This document shows positions 32,601 through 45,662 of a stretch of DNA of 64,000 nucleotides, in pieces (position 1 is the first letter of the stretch; each line of letters starts with the position of its first letter). The stretch lies in assembly GCF_024713975.1 (NCBI RefSeq), contig NC_091115.1, positions 5,513,501-5,577,500 on the forward strand. Direction: 5' to 3'. The DNA comes from Paralichthys olivaceus. Its lineage: Eukaryota; Chordata; Actinopteri; Pleuronectiformes; Paralichthyidae. The position numbers and the translations under genes were made by a program. Below the pieces are notes generated by a model that saw only the letters and a program-made list of their open reading frames with translations, made no database searches and was not told the origin of the DNA.

Positions 32601-35600
32601 CTGTTTATTTTGCTCCGTCAGCAGTCGTCTGTAAATAGCTGCCCGTCAGTGGTTTTGCTTGTGATGTGCTAAAGAGATGAGTTCCTCTATTCGTACGCGA
32701 GCGGCTGTTTACTGTCCCTGCATCACATCTGTGGCTGATCTTGTTAGGATGGAGCAAATTAAGTTAACACCACAGGCACATCTGTACAGTAGGGCTCTGT
32801 CTGTAGATCCTTTGTTTCACACATGAAGAAGAATCTTTGTGTGTCTTCTCCTCAGGACTTTATTTCTTCTTGTGCACAAACAATAATAATTCCAGTTACA
32901 TCCTGAGATCTGGACTAAATTGAATCACGGTCATCCAAGTCCTATATGATGTGAACATGGTGCTGAAGTTCTTCACATTGTGTTTCACAGACTCTTTATT
33001 ATCTTCAGCTTCCTGGAATAACACAAAAAAACAAAAGCTGGCTCTGCTTCAGTCAGCACTGAGTGGATTTTTCTTTTTTGAAAGAATCATGCATGGATTG
33101 TGGTAACAAACGCTCTTAGCTTAGAGAGATAAGAAGTAATAGGAATGGGTTGATAGCTGCGCCGCAGGGAATCGAACGCCCCATAATCAGATGCATAAAA
33201 ACTGGATATTATGGCAAAGTTAGCTCTTTTGGATTTTTCTCTTAATGTGCTTGCAACAAATTGCATCACGTTGCTTCTAATTTGGCTCATTATCATTAGC
33301 TAAGGAATCCAAGGCATTTTATTACTCTCCTGCTTTAAACTCTGAATAAAGGTGAAGGATAATCCAGGTCTTCTTCAGAGATTCATCCACTCAAATCTTA
33401 AAAACAGACGTTTTTCCATTTACGTCCTTCACAAGGGCGTCTGATATTCAAGTCACATCGTGGTGTGTGAAACCATTTCCATAATCAATTCATCAGTCAA
33501 CGACCACATTTAAGCTGTTTTGTACACTCGCATCACAAAGACGACCCATCCGTGCAGGTTTTAATGGAGAGTGTTCTGGGTCCAGCCTCGCTGCTGTTAG
33601 TGGAGGATGGGAGAGAGGGAGCAGGATAAAGAGAAGAAGATTGTGACAATCTGAGATGCTTTACAAAAACCTACATTTCATCAGCCTCATCCCTCCGCTG
33701 CCTTTGTCCCCTCCGTGCCTGCTCTGCCCTTGTTATCGGGTGTTGGAGTGTCCCTCAGTGGAGGATTGCTGCTTTTATACCTGACAGCCTCCTCAAGGGC
33801 AACGCCACACAGCCAACCCTCTCAAGATCAATGGAAACACACCCTTATGGTGGTGATGCTCGACTCCTCCAGCTGATAAATGATTCACCCTGTGCAGATT
33901 TGTTCACACTGGGATAATATATGATAATGAAAGGTTGCTGTGCTTTCGTTTTCATATTCCTTTCCTCCTGTGTCCTTTGGAAAGGTGCAGTCGTTTAAAA
34001 CACTGCAAGACTCCAGAGTGATACTATGACAAGGAGACTAGAAGCAACATTCATTCTTTTGGTTTTTCATTCTTCTTGTATAAACCACAACCTTTTTCAT
34101 CCAACGAAGCATCAGCACTTAACATGGACTCTGGAAGCGACAGGGATTTGTGTTTGAACAGAGCCAAACAATACGAGCACAGAGAACAGGAAGCGAGGGA
34201 GGGATGGAGGAGACTGAATGGCAAGAAGCATGTTCAGCATCCATGAGCAGCGACTGGCGAGCGGATGGTCCCACGGGAGAGGTGGTGGTTTTCGCTGAGC
34301 GTGCGCTCGGAATACTGATACATGGCCGCAGCAGCCCTCCCTCCCCACCCGGGGCAGGCAAAGCCACCCTGCATATCTTTTCCCCGAACGCCTCAACTGA
34401 AAACAAGTGCAGACACAACACTGGATGCCACAGACTAAACAAAATGCAAGTGGCCCAGAGCAGCGTGGGAGATATGAAATCTGGAGTGGTTGTATTCCAA
34501 TACTGGGGAGCTGCTAGTGTATAATTTGACGCTTTGCAGAAAACATTGCAGCTCCATTCTTGACCTTGGACACAGAAGCTTCAAGGTCGTTCTGGTGGCT
34601 TTTGATTTTATGGCATATGAGAGAAATGTCTTTAATCTGAAAAAGGGAAATTTAAAAATCTACAATTCCTAAAAGAGGCCATGTGGTACGGCGGAAATCT
34701 CCAGAGCAGCTCCTGCATGGATAGATTTTATGCCAATTGTTGCTTAGAATAACAGATAAAATGATAAAATAAAAGGAAATTGCATGTTTATAAAACAACG
34801 GGAAGGAAATAATGTAAGATTTTCTTTTTGAGAAAGGGGAATGAAAACAGGTTTCAGGAGACAATTGATATTAAATTGTAACTTCTCCTGGAACCAAATA
34901 GATTCTATATTATAAGAGGGGAAATAACAATACTCTAAGGGACTAAAATTTATACTATAACTGTGAAAATTTCATGGGACGGCAGCTTTAAAATATGGAA
35001 GCTAATCAATATGCACAAGCAGCTCTATCATTAATCCATCCATCCGTTATCTATACGGCTTTAACCTCTGAGGGTGGAGCTCAGCTGACATTGAGCAAGA
35101 GGACGGGGTCATATGGGATAAATATCACAGAATATTCTGAAACTGAAACACGTGGGCACCAGTTTTCAGATTCAACAAACTGATGCATTGAAACACAAAA
35201 ATTAAGGAAAGCTCCAATAAAAAAAAAGGCTCTCAAAGCTTTTTTATTTCGTCCTATAGAGTTCACCCAGGACAGGTACAGCCGTTGCCACCTCTGGTAC
35301 TATCCAGCGATGCTACATTAATATTAGGGACGCTGCCATGGCTGAGAATAATCGACTCATCATCTTCTGGCCCAACCTTTGACCCTGCATGATGAATGTG
35401 TCTGTCCTTGGTGGACGACCCACATCTGAAGACTCATTACACATACAGACACCAGACTGACACCGGCGTTGGGGGATGGGCTACTGAGAAGAAGGTGCTG
35501 CTTCACCGTCACGTAAAAAACGTATTAGCTCCCGGACACTGATTTAAATCGTCATCTTTAGCTTTTCATACAGTCTGGAGAACAAAAGCCCACCGAGCAG

Positions 35601-37410
35601 CATTTAATCAAACGCTGTTTCCTTCCATTCTCTGAGGTAATGGCTCATGCATTGTTGGAGTGGAACTGCGGAATGAAAAGTCATTATAGACTGTTTAAGG
35701 GACAGGGACGGTTTTTTTTATCGAAGTAGGTTGGTGTCAATTATTCACTGGAAGCGACTCACGGGTGTAGGTGAGGTCAGTGAAACACAACACGTCACTC
35801 ATGATGGCAAAACAGATTCTGATGTGATGTTCTGTGGTAGACGGTTCAAATCAAATTTTTCAACTTCCATTACAGCTGGCTGCTATTTAGCTTTCATTTA
35901 TTCCTTCAGAGGATTAGCAGTTTGTTATGCCTGCTGTACGCTAGAGGATTGTCGGCACGTTTTCGTTTCAATTTGGCCGTCCTGACGATGATTTGAGGCT
36001 GATCTGAGCAGATCAGGCCCAACATTCCACCTATGAAACCATATCTACTGGATCCAGATTTTTATTCAGGTGCGAGTGAGGAAACTGTACCTTTAAGATT
36101 CTCTCTATGAGCTTAATAAACATGAATTCCAACTCATCAGTCCTGTCACGTCAGAGCTGATTCCAGACTCAGTGAGTGTTGACAGGCTTTCAACAACATC
36201 TGGATTTATGCTAATCTTCAGACCTTTGACTACTTACCATGTCAGACATGTCGCCGACAGCTGAACTGTCTGCAGCTTTTTGACAGCCGGCTATTGAACA
36301 CTTAAGATGCTGCCTGCACATGATTGATCACATCTATTGAGTCGAGGCAGGGAGCTATTGATCTGTGCAACTTTGCTTACCTCCTGCTATTGGGAAGTTA
36401 ACCTTTAGGCTCGGAGTTGTGCTCGTTATGGATTCCTGGACTAGTTTGCGATCGATCCCCATGGCAGTGATGATTACCCCCGGCTGTTCCTCCACGGGCC
36501 CAGACCTGGCCTCGGAGAAGCCCGGCTTGGCCTCACTCTGAGTGGGGTGAGTTTCTGGCACTGTGGCCTCTCCAGCGTGGAGAGAAAAACCAACAGTCGA
36601 CTCTTGTGGTTTTCTGACAAACATTGTCTCTGAGGTCGTAGTAACGGGCCTCAGAGAGTGTCTGTGTGTGGTCAGTGTGGTTTCGACCAGTCCTGGCTTT
36701 GTTGTGGAGGTTTGGGCTACAGCCCATGTCAAGGCAGTGGGAACTGTGGTTTCTGGGGCTATCGTCGACGAGATCTTCCCTGTAAAGTCTTCAGCCACCT
36801 TCTTATCAGTGCGTTCCTCAGGGAGGTGTCGTGCAGTGGCACCCATGCCGGGTCCGGCTGCCTCTGTGATGCCCTGTGGTGGGTGGATATGTGTTGCGTT
36901 TTGTTCAGGAGCGTTTGTGCTCGTGTTCGGACTGTTGGTGCTGCTGATAGAGATGCTTGTGGGAGAGTGGGAGTCTGAAACAAGAGCATCATTGTCGCTC
37001 TGCGCTATGCTGCTGTGTGGAGAATCTGATGTCCCAGTGGGAAGTGATTCAGTTCTTATCTTTGTCACGCTGATTGGGAGCCCCTGCGTTGAAGTGGTGG
37101 GTGTTTCAGAAGCCTCAGACTCGCTCCCTTCCCCTGAACCCGAGTCTTGCTGGATTTCAGACAGACCTATCAACCCCTGAGCGATTGTGGTCAATGCAGC
37201 GGCCTCGTTGTTATTGTCAGAACTCCCGAAGAAGGGGATTCTGAATGGCAGGGAGGGAAGGGATGGTGTCCAATACCAGCTCCGTTTATTCTCCGGTGGT
37301 TTTTCTCTCGGTGGCGTCGGTCCCCAGAGGGCCTCTTCGTCAGCCTGCCCGCGAAGTAGCAAAAAACACCAGAAGCAGCAGAGCACCAAGGTCCGGTGGA
37401 GACGAAGCAT
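23621..37410 (-). CDS. prrt4: Proline-rich transmembrane protein 4 (3 coding exons, about 1086 aa)
   Basis: Exons on the minus strand are 36381-37410, 31168-31311 and 23621-25707. Both junctions are phase 1 with GT...AG ends, and the spliced coding length is 3261 bases. Residues 1-23 (MLRLHRTLVLCCFWCFLLLR...) are a signal peptide. About 60-340 is a Ser/Thr/Pro-rich, mucin-like ectodomain with few Cys. Residues 344-391 are acidic. Around 494-758 lie about seven hydrophobic segments (for example CVFAMLTLASALNLLCL, GYFALVSLFLLAAGC, RGAFVVLATFLSAAYFVFY, CLTLALVVAQPVY). The rest is a Ser-rich cytoplasmic-type tail. PRRT3 and PRRT4 share this layout; its place beside impdh1 and leptin favours PRRT4. 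Its molecular role is unknown. The start is placed at 37410 because an acceptor (TGTGTCTTTCAG) at 37505 precedes it; the longer open frame upstream is intronic. Confidence 0.88.
25708..31167. other. prrt4 last intron; no other gene seen
   Basis: About 5.5 kb of intron. Apart from the repeat at 25965-26230 I see no exon with paired splice sites and a conserved frame on either strand. Confidence 0.55.
25965..26230 (+). repeat. Dispersed element with GGTTAGGGT words flanked by GT tracts
   Basis: It starts with a GT run, then TGAGGACC, GAGGACATT and GAGGGTTAAG words, then AGGGTTAGGGTC, and ends in another GT run. It is the opposite-strand counterpart of the element at 8821-9066. It lies in the long prrt4 intron. 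Confidence 0.5.
31168..31311 (-). CDS. prrt4: prrt4 coding exon 2, a 144-base acidic cassette
   Basis: The acceptor CTTGTTTCCCCAG precedes 31311 and the donor GTGAGCA follows 31168. Both boundaries are phase 1, so the exon joins exons 1 and 3 in frame and could be skipped without shifting frame. The 48 residues start ELPGQEDEEAEEAEE, a Glu-rich run, and continue to PAELLTKSLPQST. The exon is far from both neighbours (5.1 kb and 5.5 kb introns). The paired splice sites, open frame and matching phase make it convincing even without an alignment. Confidence 0.8.
32216..32475 (+). repeat. Best copy of the GGAGGTT/GGATTACG dispersed repeat
   Basis: CCAACAAGGAGGTTGTGTTT, CGTCTGTTGGTTTG, GGATTACGTCAAAACCACTC and CAGATTTCCATGAAATATGG, then GGTGGAAGGACTTGGTATG and AGAACCCATTCAATTTGG, then GTGTGGATC. 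This run of words recurs throughout fish genomes. Other copies here are at 14300, 16775 and 56230. Confidence 0.7.
35031..35065 (+). repeat. ATCCATCCATCC...CGGCTTTA teleost repeat fragment
   Basis: TTAATCCATCCATCCGTTAT followed by CTATACGGCTTTAACC is a diverged copy of a very common fish word set (CCATCCATC...ACCGCTTTATCC). Confidence 0.6.
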
Positions 37411-37504
37411 GCTGTCGACGGGGGCACGCGGGCCGCTCACATGTTGTTCTCCATCCTCCTGCTCCCTGAGGCAGGGTTTGGCCCGAACTCCGCAGCAAAA
37501 TAGT
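37411..37504 (-). other. prrt4: prrt4 5' untranslated part of first coding exon
   Basis: Between the acceptor (CTTGTGTCTTTCAG, AG at 37505-37506) and the ATG at 37410. It implies at least one untranslated exon further right. A candidate donor on the minus strand, CTGCAG|GTAAGCAG, lies at 43610 beside the CT microsatellite, but nothing else ties it to prrt4. Confidence 0.55.
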
Positions 37505-38410
37505 CTGAAAGACACAAGCAGAAACAGGACAGTGAGTGACACGCTTCTCATCCGCTTCTTTGTGCAGCTAAATTTGACTCGACAGAACTTGGGTCTGTTC
37601 ATTTTTCCTTTCGCTGAACATGTTCTGGACGACTGAGCCTCAGTTCCTCGGAGCTTGACCTGCTTTTTCAGCTGTATTTTCCAGACCAGACAGTAAATCA
37701 AGTGTAGAAACTGTGCCACCCATTACAAGCTGCTGCCGAAGTTAGCAGGCTAAAAAAAAAAATCATCCGCCGCAAATCACAACAAGAACCTAAGTATTGC
37801 GGACACCCTGCAATTAGTGGTGTCCTGCTGGATGCGGTGGTCAGTATTTATGTCATGCTGTGTCGCAGCGGTTGGGCGGCCACACGGACTGACCGATTAA
37901 TGATGGAACTTCCATCCGTATGTATCCTGTTCAGTGAGGAGTGGTCCAGACATAATGAGTGAGGGTTGGGTTTTAGGGGAGGGGGGTGGTGAAGAATTAG
38001 GGGTCCGGGTTGCCAACGTAAGAATAGAGGGACCTCTTTTCCTTTTGTGGACCGCCGAGTGGTTCAAAGTCACTAGCCTGTTGCCTCAGTGAAAAGACTG
38101 GAGCACTGGAGGAATTTCCCCCTGCCAGAACAACAACCTGTATGCTTTAGCTGCACTTAACTCCCCCTTTGACTCCCTCAACCCCCAACTCCCCCAGCTT
38201 TGGCCCTGCTCTCTTTCAATCTCAGATTTATTTGTTCTTTAAAGCGAACAGAGGAAGATCTATTTGTGTGGGAGAGGAGAAAAAAACATCAATATTCACA
38301 GAGAACTGCACAGAGGAGAAGTTCTCTCTGTTCATTGACTTTACATTTACTTTCACTTCATCCATATATAAAGAGAGAGTAGATAAGTAGTAATGCTCCT
38401 CTGCACATGT

Positions 38411-38431
38411 CTATCTATCTATCTATCTATA
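38411..38431. repeat. (CTAT)n microsatellite
   Basis: Five uninterrupted CTAT units. Confidence 0.9.
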
Positions 38432-41400
38432 TGGGAATGACTCTTTATTCTAGTCTCCTTCTGATTCTATCTCTGGGTGTTTGAAATCCAAATGATTATG
38501 AGTAATTCCAAAAATATGGAAATTAAAACGACTTCTTGTGATTGTGCAGATTCATTAATTAATTGCACTAAAATGCTCCTATTCTCTTTATGAATCATTT
38601 CTCACACGTTATCATCCTTGTCATCTTCTTTTCGTCTCTCTGACAAATTTTCACAACTCACTTTTCGTCCATAATCCACTTCAGTTCACTCTGCTCCCTA
38701 AAGTTCTTGCTATTTTTATTTATATGTGCTCGCACAAGATCAACAACCCGCAACCATGAGAGTCTTGGGTTTCTTTGTCACTGATGTGAAAAGCAGGGAC
38801 TCGACCTTCCATCCTCCCACCTGGAGGGATGAAACCAGCCTGGATGCACAGTCGGGCGCTGAGATGTGAAGTCTGCAGAGGGGGGGGCCTTCCCACACAC
38901 TCCTCAGTTTTAGCATCTTGACTGAGCAGCATGAAAATCATGTTTGATGAGGTGAGGTTGTTTTTTTTAGATACCTGTGTGTTCAAGCCTGCACCATGCA
39001 GCCCACACATGGTCACATTTCATCGACGTGATTGTAGATGCATGATGGTGCAATTGTGTACTTGCTCGCCCACATGTGCTGTTCTGTACACACCCCCACT
39101 CACTCACACACCAACTTTGCTTGTTGTATCTTCAAGATGTTGCAGAGAGTCCAATAATCTATTAAATGCAACTTTAAATCGAGGGAATAAGTTATTAATG
39201 AGTCTGTTTTGTACATTTAAATCTGCTGTGAAGCTCGGAGCAAATGATCTCTTATTCCCGAAGACCAGTTTGTTGATTAATTATTTAGACAACAGGGAAC
39301 ATGTATAATTTATGGTGGTTATCAGGTTCGTTCAGTATAACAAAGTTTGGTAAAAGGAAATTCTTACTTCACTTCACAGTCTTTTATCTGTCTTTGAACT
39401 TTATCATCTTTGTATGTTTTAGTTTGAGGCAGAATCCAGCGCACGCTTTTCCCATTCTTTCCGATCACTGAGGCAAGTAGACGACTTTCCATTCGTACTC
39501 TGTCTGATTTGACTCCAGTATCAGAGCAGATGGTGGTTTGTTCATGGCTGACTCATCCTGTCACGGCTGACGTGCAAGTTTTTTATCTTCCACCTCTCCA
39601 AAGTTAGAGCTCACTGCATCTCGGGTATGATCCGAAGATTACAATTCTTTTTTAAAGGATCAGTCATGGAAATACAGACGTTTATGCTTCAAGATGGACA
39701 AGCTAATATATCTAAAATCATCGTCATCGTCAGGATAAAATATTGATAGTAGCAAAAGTCATTGCTTTTGTCCAGAGCTGCATTAATAAACACACTTTAA
39801 TCTAACTTCCAATCACAGGACACTAATGAATCTAAACCCTGTGACAGTTCCTGTTTTTACAATCGTTCCCGCTCAGCCCTTTGACTTCTCTTGTCAGCGC
39901 CCGTCACCACATCAGGAACACGCCCGTTAGTGAAGGCATTGTCTGGTTTGACAGGCAGCAGAGCGAGTGGAAAGGAACTATAAAAAAAAAAAGTGTCTGT
40001 GGGGGAAATTTACAAGTCCCTGCCATTATTTCACTTGGGTTTTTGTCTCACTCCTCCTGACAAAGACGAGTCGGGGGGGTTCTGCCACTGTAGTGTGTTC
40101 AATGGAGCAGAGATAGAGAGAAACAGAGGGACAAGGGCAGAGAGCAAAAGACAAGGGCAGAAGAGACAGAGAGCATATTGGCATTCTTCATCCAGGAGAG
40201 TAAACTCTGCAGCAGCCGCCCTGATGCTTCGTTAGTTTGTTGCCAGAGCCTCTTTTATTAACTCAGTAAACAGACTCCTGTCTTTCAATTTAGTCTTGTG
40301 TGTGTGTGAATGTGTGTGTGTGTGTTCTGTGCATGAGAAGCCCCCCCTCTCGCTCTCTCTTCTCTCAGGACCATCAGCCATCTTAATCTTAATCAGGTTT
40401 CAACCTGCTGCACCATGTTACTCGTCTGTCTGTCTGTAGCAGAGCCCCGGTGCGATCGTAATAAGGATGCGGTTGTAAAGCTAATGAACGAGAGATAGAG
40501 GAAAGGAGAAGAAGAGACTCGGAGACTGAATGTAAGATGTGAGGGAAAGAAAAAAAGAAGAAGTAAAGGTATGAAAAGAGAAACGAGTGAGGCTTCGTCC
40601 AATCTATGTTTTTGTTTGAAAATAGAAATACTCTGACGCTACAGCAGTGAAGTTTAGAAACGCTTCTGACCCTTTATAATTTAAAAACTCCTGGGTTGCA
40701 TTTTAATATGGACACACAAATGGAGACGTTTGGAATGTCGTACAGACTCACAACTGCTCGCTGACTGGGTCTTTTCAGTCTGGATGCAGCCTAATTCACT
40801 GATTCGTCAGGCTCCTATCACATGGCGACCTTCCGGAAAAAAATAACAAATCTTATCCTCGGCTACTATAGTGGATAATGAAGTACAAGCTGAGTCTGTT
40901 ATCTAGCTCCTCCTGCAACCTAATGCTTCCTGTTTACACCAGCATGCGTTTTCATGCATGTTTGGTTTTAAAACTGATACGGAGCCCAAACACTTGTGTG
41001 GACTGAGATTGTAAGTGAATGTATGTAGGCTGAATTAGAGGAGGCGGGTTATTGAAACAGAGAGACTGTACATTGATGGGGAGTCACATATAGAGATGAA
41101 TGGACTGCAGCCGAGGTCGTTAATATTTAACAAACCTGCTATAAGCACGACGAGGCCGGAGGATCAGTGACACAGTCTGGTGTAAATTTACCTTCTTGCA
41201 AATGGCCACTGTTAGTGGGAGTTTTTTCTTTCCTGTATCCGCTGTGTGGGTGTGCATATTTACAAGCACTACTTTCCACTCTAGTATTATTTCCATGGTT
41301 ACCTGTTACATGTATATATCCGTGTGTATTTACACGAGCGTTTCCTCCCACATGCGGCCGGGCCCCTCGATCGCAGCTCTTTAGCATCACAGGCTCCATA

Positions 41401-42094
41401 TCAACCTATGGCTTTTTCCTGTTGTCCTCTCATGACTTTGACACGGCACTGGGATGTCAATACCAATACAGATTCCATGTGACTGGCCGCTTTGAGCCAG
41501 AAGGGATTTATTCTGCATAAAGCAGCACATCTTTGTAAAGTGTTGGGAGGCTTAGGGAAGCATCTGTATATCATCTGTTAATGGATGTACAGCAGGTGAT
41601 CACTGCAAATTATTCTCACACTTTAGTAAGAAGGGAAAATTATACACGCGTTAAGATTCTCACATGGTAATAACCATAACTCCCCTTATTTGTTTTCTTT
41701 CACAGATTAATTCTGCCGTCGCTTCATTTCACCATTATGGATGAATACTGCATATTGTGTTTTCATCGTCTCCATAAACATTGATTAAATATATCGTGCC
41801 GTATCCAAATTGGAATTTCAAATGAATCAGTCAGTGCGCTGGTGAGTGGAATCATTTCCAGATGATCATATTTTCATAATAGGCTCATATATTGCTTTTG
41901 CACTAATTCACCCCACTGTGTGACATGCACTCATTGCATTCTGGGAAATCCATCCATTAGCTCTCCTGCATAGGAAGATGATCAGTGTCTGTGTCTGCTC
42001 AGTTTAAAGATGATGCTGATATTTAGATTTATTAACTTTGGAAAGTGTATAAGCAGCTTTTCAGTCTCCATCGCAAACGTGTCAGTCCCGTGTA

Positions 42095-42345
42095 AGGGCA
42101 CGGTCACACATACGCAAATTACGTATCATTGCTTGGTGAATGTGGGCAGTGCAGGACATCAGGGACTCCTCCATCTTGGCTCAGTTTTTAAAACTACAGT
42201 CAACGTCGGCCAAGTGGGGTCGACCATGCAAATGTTGTTTTGGTGAAGGTTGTGGCGTCACCGGTCAAAATTCAACAAAGCTCAACTCACCACGCTGTGA
42301 ATTTGCTTCACCACAGGAAGCAAAGGTTTTATTCGCCCCTTCGTT
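42095..42345 (+). repeat. Longer copy of the CACGGTCACACAT repeat
   Basis: It begins AGGGCACGGTCACACATACG, and near its right side has CACCACAGGAAGCAAAGG followed by TTTTATTCGCC. The two blocks recur almost adjacent at 14991-15041. Probably a small non-autonomous element; its class is not determined. Confidence 0.5.
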
Positions 42346-43733
42346 CAGAATGGAAGTGAACGGGAGGCGACAGTTCTCCGCTGCCATGGAAGCTCAAACT
42401 AAAAAATATACAAATTTTTAACCAGAGCATTTCATTAATCCCTGTTTATCTCAGTAATTCCTTCTTGTGATGACTAACTACTGGAGCCTGAGCTACAGCC
42501 CTTGGTCCCTGGACAATCGACTACAGAGAGCTGCTCTCATGTCCAAGAATAACCAAAGCTGCAGTGGTAGATCTGGAATTAGCAGCACCACAGGCAGCGC
42601 TCCAGCAGGTTACGTACTGTACATCCGGCTGCTTTTACAACCAAACTGGATCCTCACTCATGCTATTTACAAACAAGGCTAATCCCTCTCTCTTCTAATC
42701 TCTGTGCCGTCCTGTGATCATTATTCTAAACACCATTTCCACATGCAGCTATACAGCTCGTATTATCTGGAGAAAAAGAACTTGTTGATTTGCTCAGATT
42801 TCACAGATTAAAGGTCCCCCACGCCTCTGCTACTCCATCTCTTTAATAAACCCTCTCATGAAACAAGCTCCCCATGCTTGAGAATGACATTAACCGTGCC
42901 GGGCTGATGCTCAGTGTTCGGCCCCCTGAGCTGATGAATGCAGTGGACCTGTCCATTATACGAGGACGCCCTCAGACGCAAGCGTTCCACCGGCTGCCTT
43001 TGCCATGGCGACAGCTGAAGTCAAAGACGTCTCTCTAATCCGCCGGGATTTGAGCACCTTTTGGACTTTGCCGTTCCGCTTGTTGGGAGTGTGTTCTGCA
43101 TTCACATGCAAATAGGCAGACACACACCCACACATATGCAAACACACACATACATACACACGTAGACAACAGAAGGACGCCCAACACAGATACCCATGAA
43201 TATTACTCATATTAATATAAGCCTGTACCCAGAAGACACACTGACAGCAACACACACTCTCTCTCTCTAACACACACCCACACACACAGACGCACACACA
43301 CCATACATACACATTTGCTTGTTTGCCTTCAGATCCAGTTATTCCCCCTGCTCTCCTTAATCCTGATTTGAATAAGTATCAATGCAGCATCAACCTCAAG
43401 CCCTAGTACACGTGTTCAATGAAATACAGTATGTGTGTGATCACACAGACACACACACACAAAATCATAGTACAGCTGCGGCTACAGTGTCAGTGTGTTA
43501 CAGCGTGCATATGGTCATAAAACACACACGTCCCTCATGTGCACAGACCTGCTGATTAACGTACACATGCAGGAAGTGTGTGTACATGCAGATGAAAACA
43601 GCTGCTTACCTGCAGATGTGTGGGAGAAGGTGCAGAATACACAGCCAGAGGTGTGAGTGTGTGTGTGCTGCAGGAGAGAGACCGTCTTTCTGAGCCTGTA
43701 GGTTCGTCTGCTGCTGTGAAACTGAGTTCCAGT

Positions 43734-43747
43734 CTCCCTCCCTCCCT

Positions 43748-43789
<42 letters not shown>
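43734..43789. repeat. (CCCT)n-(CT)n microsatellite
   Basis: About 20 bases of CCCT units run straight into a CT run of about 35 bases. On the minus strand it reads as Arg-Glu repeats, an artefact. Confidence 0.95.
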
Positions 43790-43794
<5 letters not shown>

Positions 43795-43949
43795 CGCCTC
43801 AACCTCTCTCACTCACTGCATCAGTATAGTCTACTCTGTGGCTTCCATCACAATGCCTGTGGTCACACCTCACTGAGCAAATTGTTCATTAGCAGAGATC
43901 AGCCAGTGCTGTGGACACTAGGAAACAGAGTTTGTGTCAGACTGTGAAT

Positions 43950-44035
43950 ACACACACACACACACACACATACACACTTACACACATACAGACATACACA
44001 CATACACACATACACACTTACACACATACACACAC
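43950..44035. repeat. Compound (CA)n/(CATA)n microsatellite
   Basis: A CA run followed by interrupted ACACATACACACTTAC units. Confidence 0.9.
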
Positions 44036-44379
44036 GCTGAATCCACACAATGTACACACAAGACCAAATAAAACTCATATGCTGATGTTGACTTTACCGC
44101 TCTGCAAATAAATCACCCACAACACGAAATCAAAGCACAGGGTCAGATTGTTAAAAAACTTGTGTTTGCATGGTTTTGTCCGACGTTTCTATTGGTTAAG
44201 ATCAAACTGTGTTTAATAAAGTCATTACTTACTGCAGCATGAGGTGTTCCAAATGAAACAACACATTGTATAGTTAGTAAATGCAGTCTTGAATGACATT
44301 GCTGAGTATTTTTGGATTTGTTAAACAGCCATTTTCTGCTGATGATGTCATCTGGAGACAGACTTTATGCAGTAACTAA

Positions 44380-44460
44380 GCCACCAGGGGGCGATCCAGA
44401 TGATTTGGCTTCACTTTTGGATTTCTGTCATGTCGTTCAGCTTCATATACAGTCTGTGGT
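44380..44460 (+). repeat. Teleost SINE-like repeat, longest copy in the window
   Basis: GCCACCAGGGGGCGATCCAG, TGATTTGGCTTCACTTTTGG, TGTCATGTCGTTCAG and CTTCATATACAGTCTGTGG in order. The wording is widespread in fish genomes. Fragments of the same unit are at 3041-3080 and 45625-45662. Confidence 0.7.
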
Positions 44461-44540
44461 TTACACTGAAGACAGGAATTAGTAATATGATGTAACTTCC
44501 AGTTAGTAACAGACAATTCTTATAAATTCAAGTTCTCCTT

Positions 44541-44652
44541 TGTATTGTATTGAATTGAATTGTATTGAATTGTATTGAATTGTATTGTATTGAATTGTAT
44601 TGTATTGTATTGCATTGTATTGAATTGTATTGTGTTCTGTTGTGTTGTGTAT
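44541..44652. repeat. (TTGTA/TTGAA)n pentanucleotide repeat
   Basis: About 22 imperfect five-base units of TGTAT and TGAAT. Such tracts often mark the tail of a non-LTR retrotransposon, but no body is recognisable beside it. Confidence 0.9.
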
Positions 44653-45624
44653 TGAATCCGCAGAACAACATCCTCCTACAAAGTCTACAATGGTTGAAGC
44701 GACTCACCTTTGCCACAGTTTACAACATGATTTCATGGTGTCACCATCTTATCTTTGTTCACATCGAAGGGTCCCACTGGAGCGTGCTACTGTTGCACAG
44801 TAACTTTGACACAATATCCTCCAGATCGTTATGATCCTCAGGAATTCCCCAAATATAGAAACAGTCAGCCCGAGGAAACATCATTTCCTGAACAGTGGCC
44901 TAGCGGAGCTGCCTCTGATGAAGCCCTCTCCGTTGCAAAGCCGGCGGCGGAGGCGAGCTCGCCCTAATAACATGTTGGACCTTGAGTGTCCTTGCTATTC
45001 TTACCACCTTTACTTTTACACTGGTGAGATAAAAGACTGGTGTTCTCGCTGCACGTCGACCGGCTCCTTCACTGTTCTTAACGCAGAATAATGGGATTTA
45101 GAGCGGACGCAGAATTCCTCAACCTGAAATACAAACTTTTATTCTGACCTTCAAAACTTGCAGGGCGGACATATGGTAATATTGTGTGGATTGAAATGAA
45201 CTGAAGATGAACAAGCTTAGTCTAAACTTAAGAGATATTGCACAAGGTTGCCAAGGTACAAGAATGGAATCACTTCTGTGTAACTGTAGACACAAACACA
45301 TCTTTCAAGCCTGCAGGCCTCACTTTACTTTAATATGTCCGCAGCCTGTATGAAGTTATGAATTTGGGACAGGATGAGCTGATCTTTAAACTGTGCCTGA
45401 GGACACAACAGACGGGCGTGTGTGTTCTAGATAAAGCTCCTCAGTCTTCTCCGTGCTTCTCTTTGATTTATTTACATCCTCAAACATGAGTCTCATGAGT
45501 TTCACCCTGATAAGAACTACCTTAAATGATTCAAAACAAACCATCTCTGAGGCTTTGAAATGTTTTAATTTGTTCCATGTCCCATCCACTAACATGGAAG
45601 AGGCAGGGTTCATGACCTGTTCAG

Positions 45625-45662
45625 TAGCCAGCCACCAGGTGGTGATTGAGTTTGATATAGAG
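45625..45662 (+). repeat. Fragment of the same SINE-like repeat
   Basis: AGTAGCCAGCCACCAGGTGG followed by TGATTGAG matches the GCCACCAGGGGGCGAT part of the copy at 44380. Confidence 0.45.

Larger units (their letters stand above)
31312..36380. other. prrt4 first coding intron; no other gene seen
   Basis: Intronic sequence holding two dispersed repeats (32216-32475 and 35031-35065). No further exon supported by splice sites was found. Confidence 0.5.

Noticed and set aside
33140..33260. tRNA-like B-box (GTTCGATTCC, minus strand); similar word at 588-597
   Set aside because: The flanking bases do not form a T-stem and no A-box or anticodon arm fits. Not a tRNA gene.
36563..37180. 205-codon plus-strand frame opposite prrt4 exon 1
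   Set aside because: Antisense shadow of the low-complexity Ser/Thr/Pro coding sequence, with no splice sites or family resemblance.
37411..37719. Longer prrt4 start (open frame continuing upstream to 37719, including a second signal-peptide-like segment)
   Set aside because: A strong acceptor (TGTGTCTTTCAG) at 37505 splits this frame, and the Met at 37410 begins a good signal peptide. The upstream part is best read as intron.
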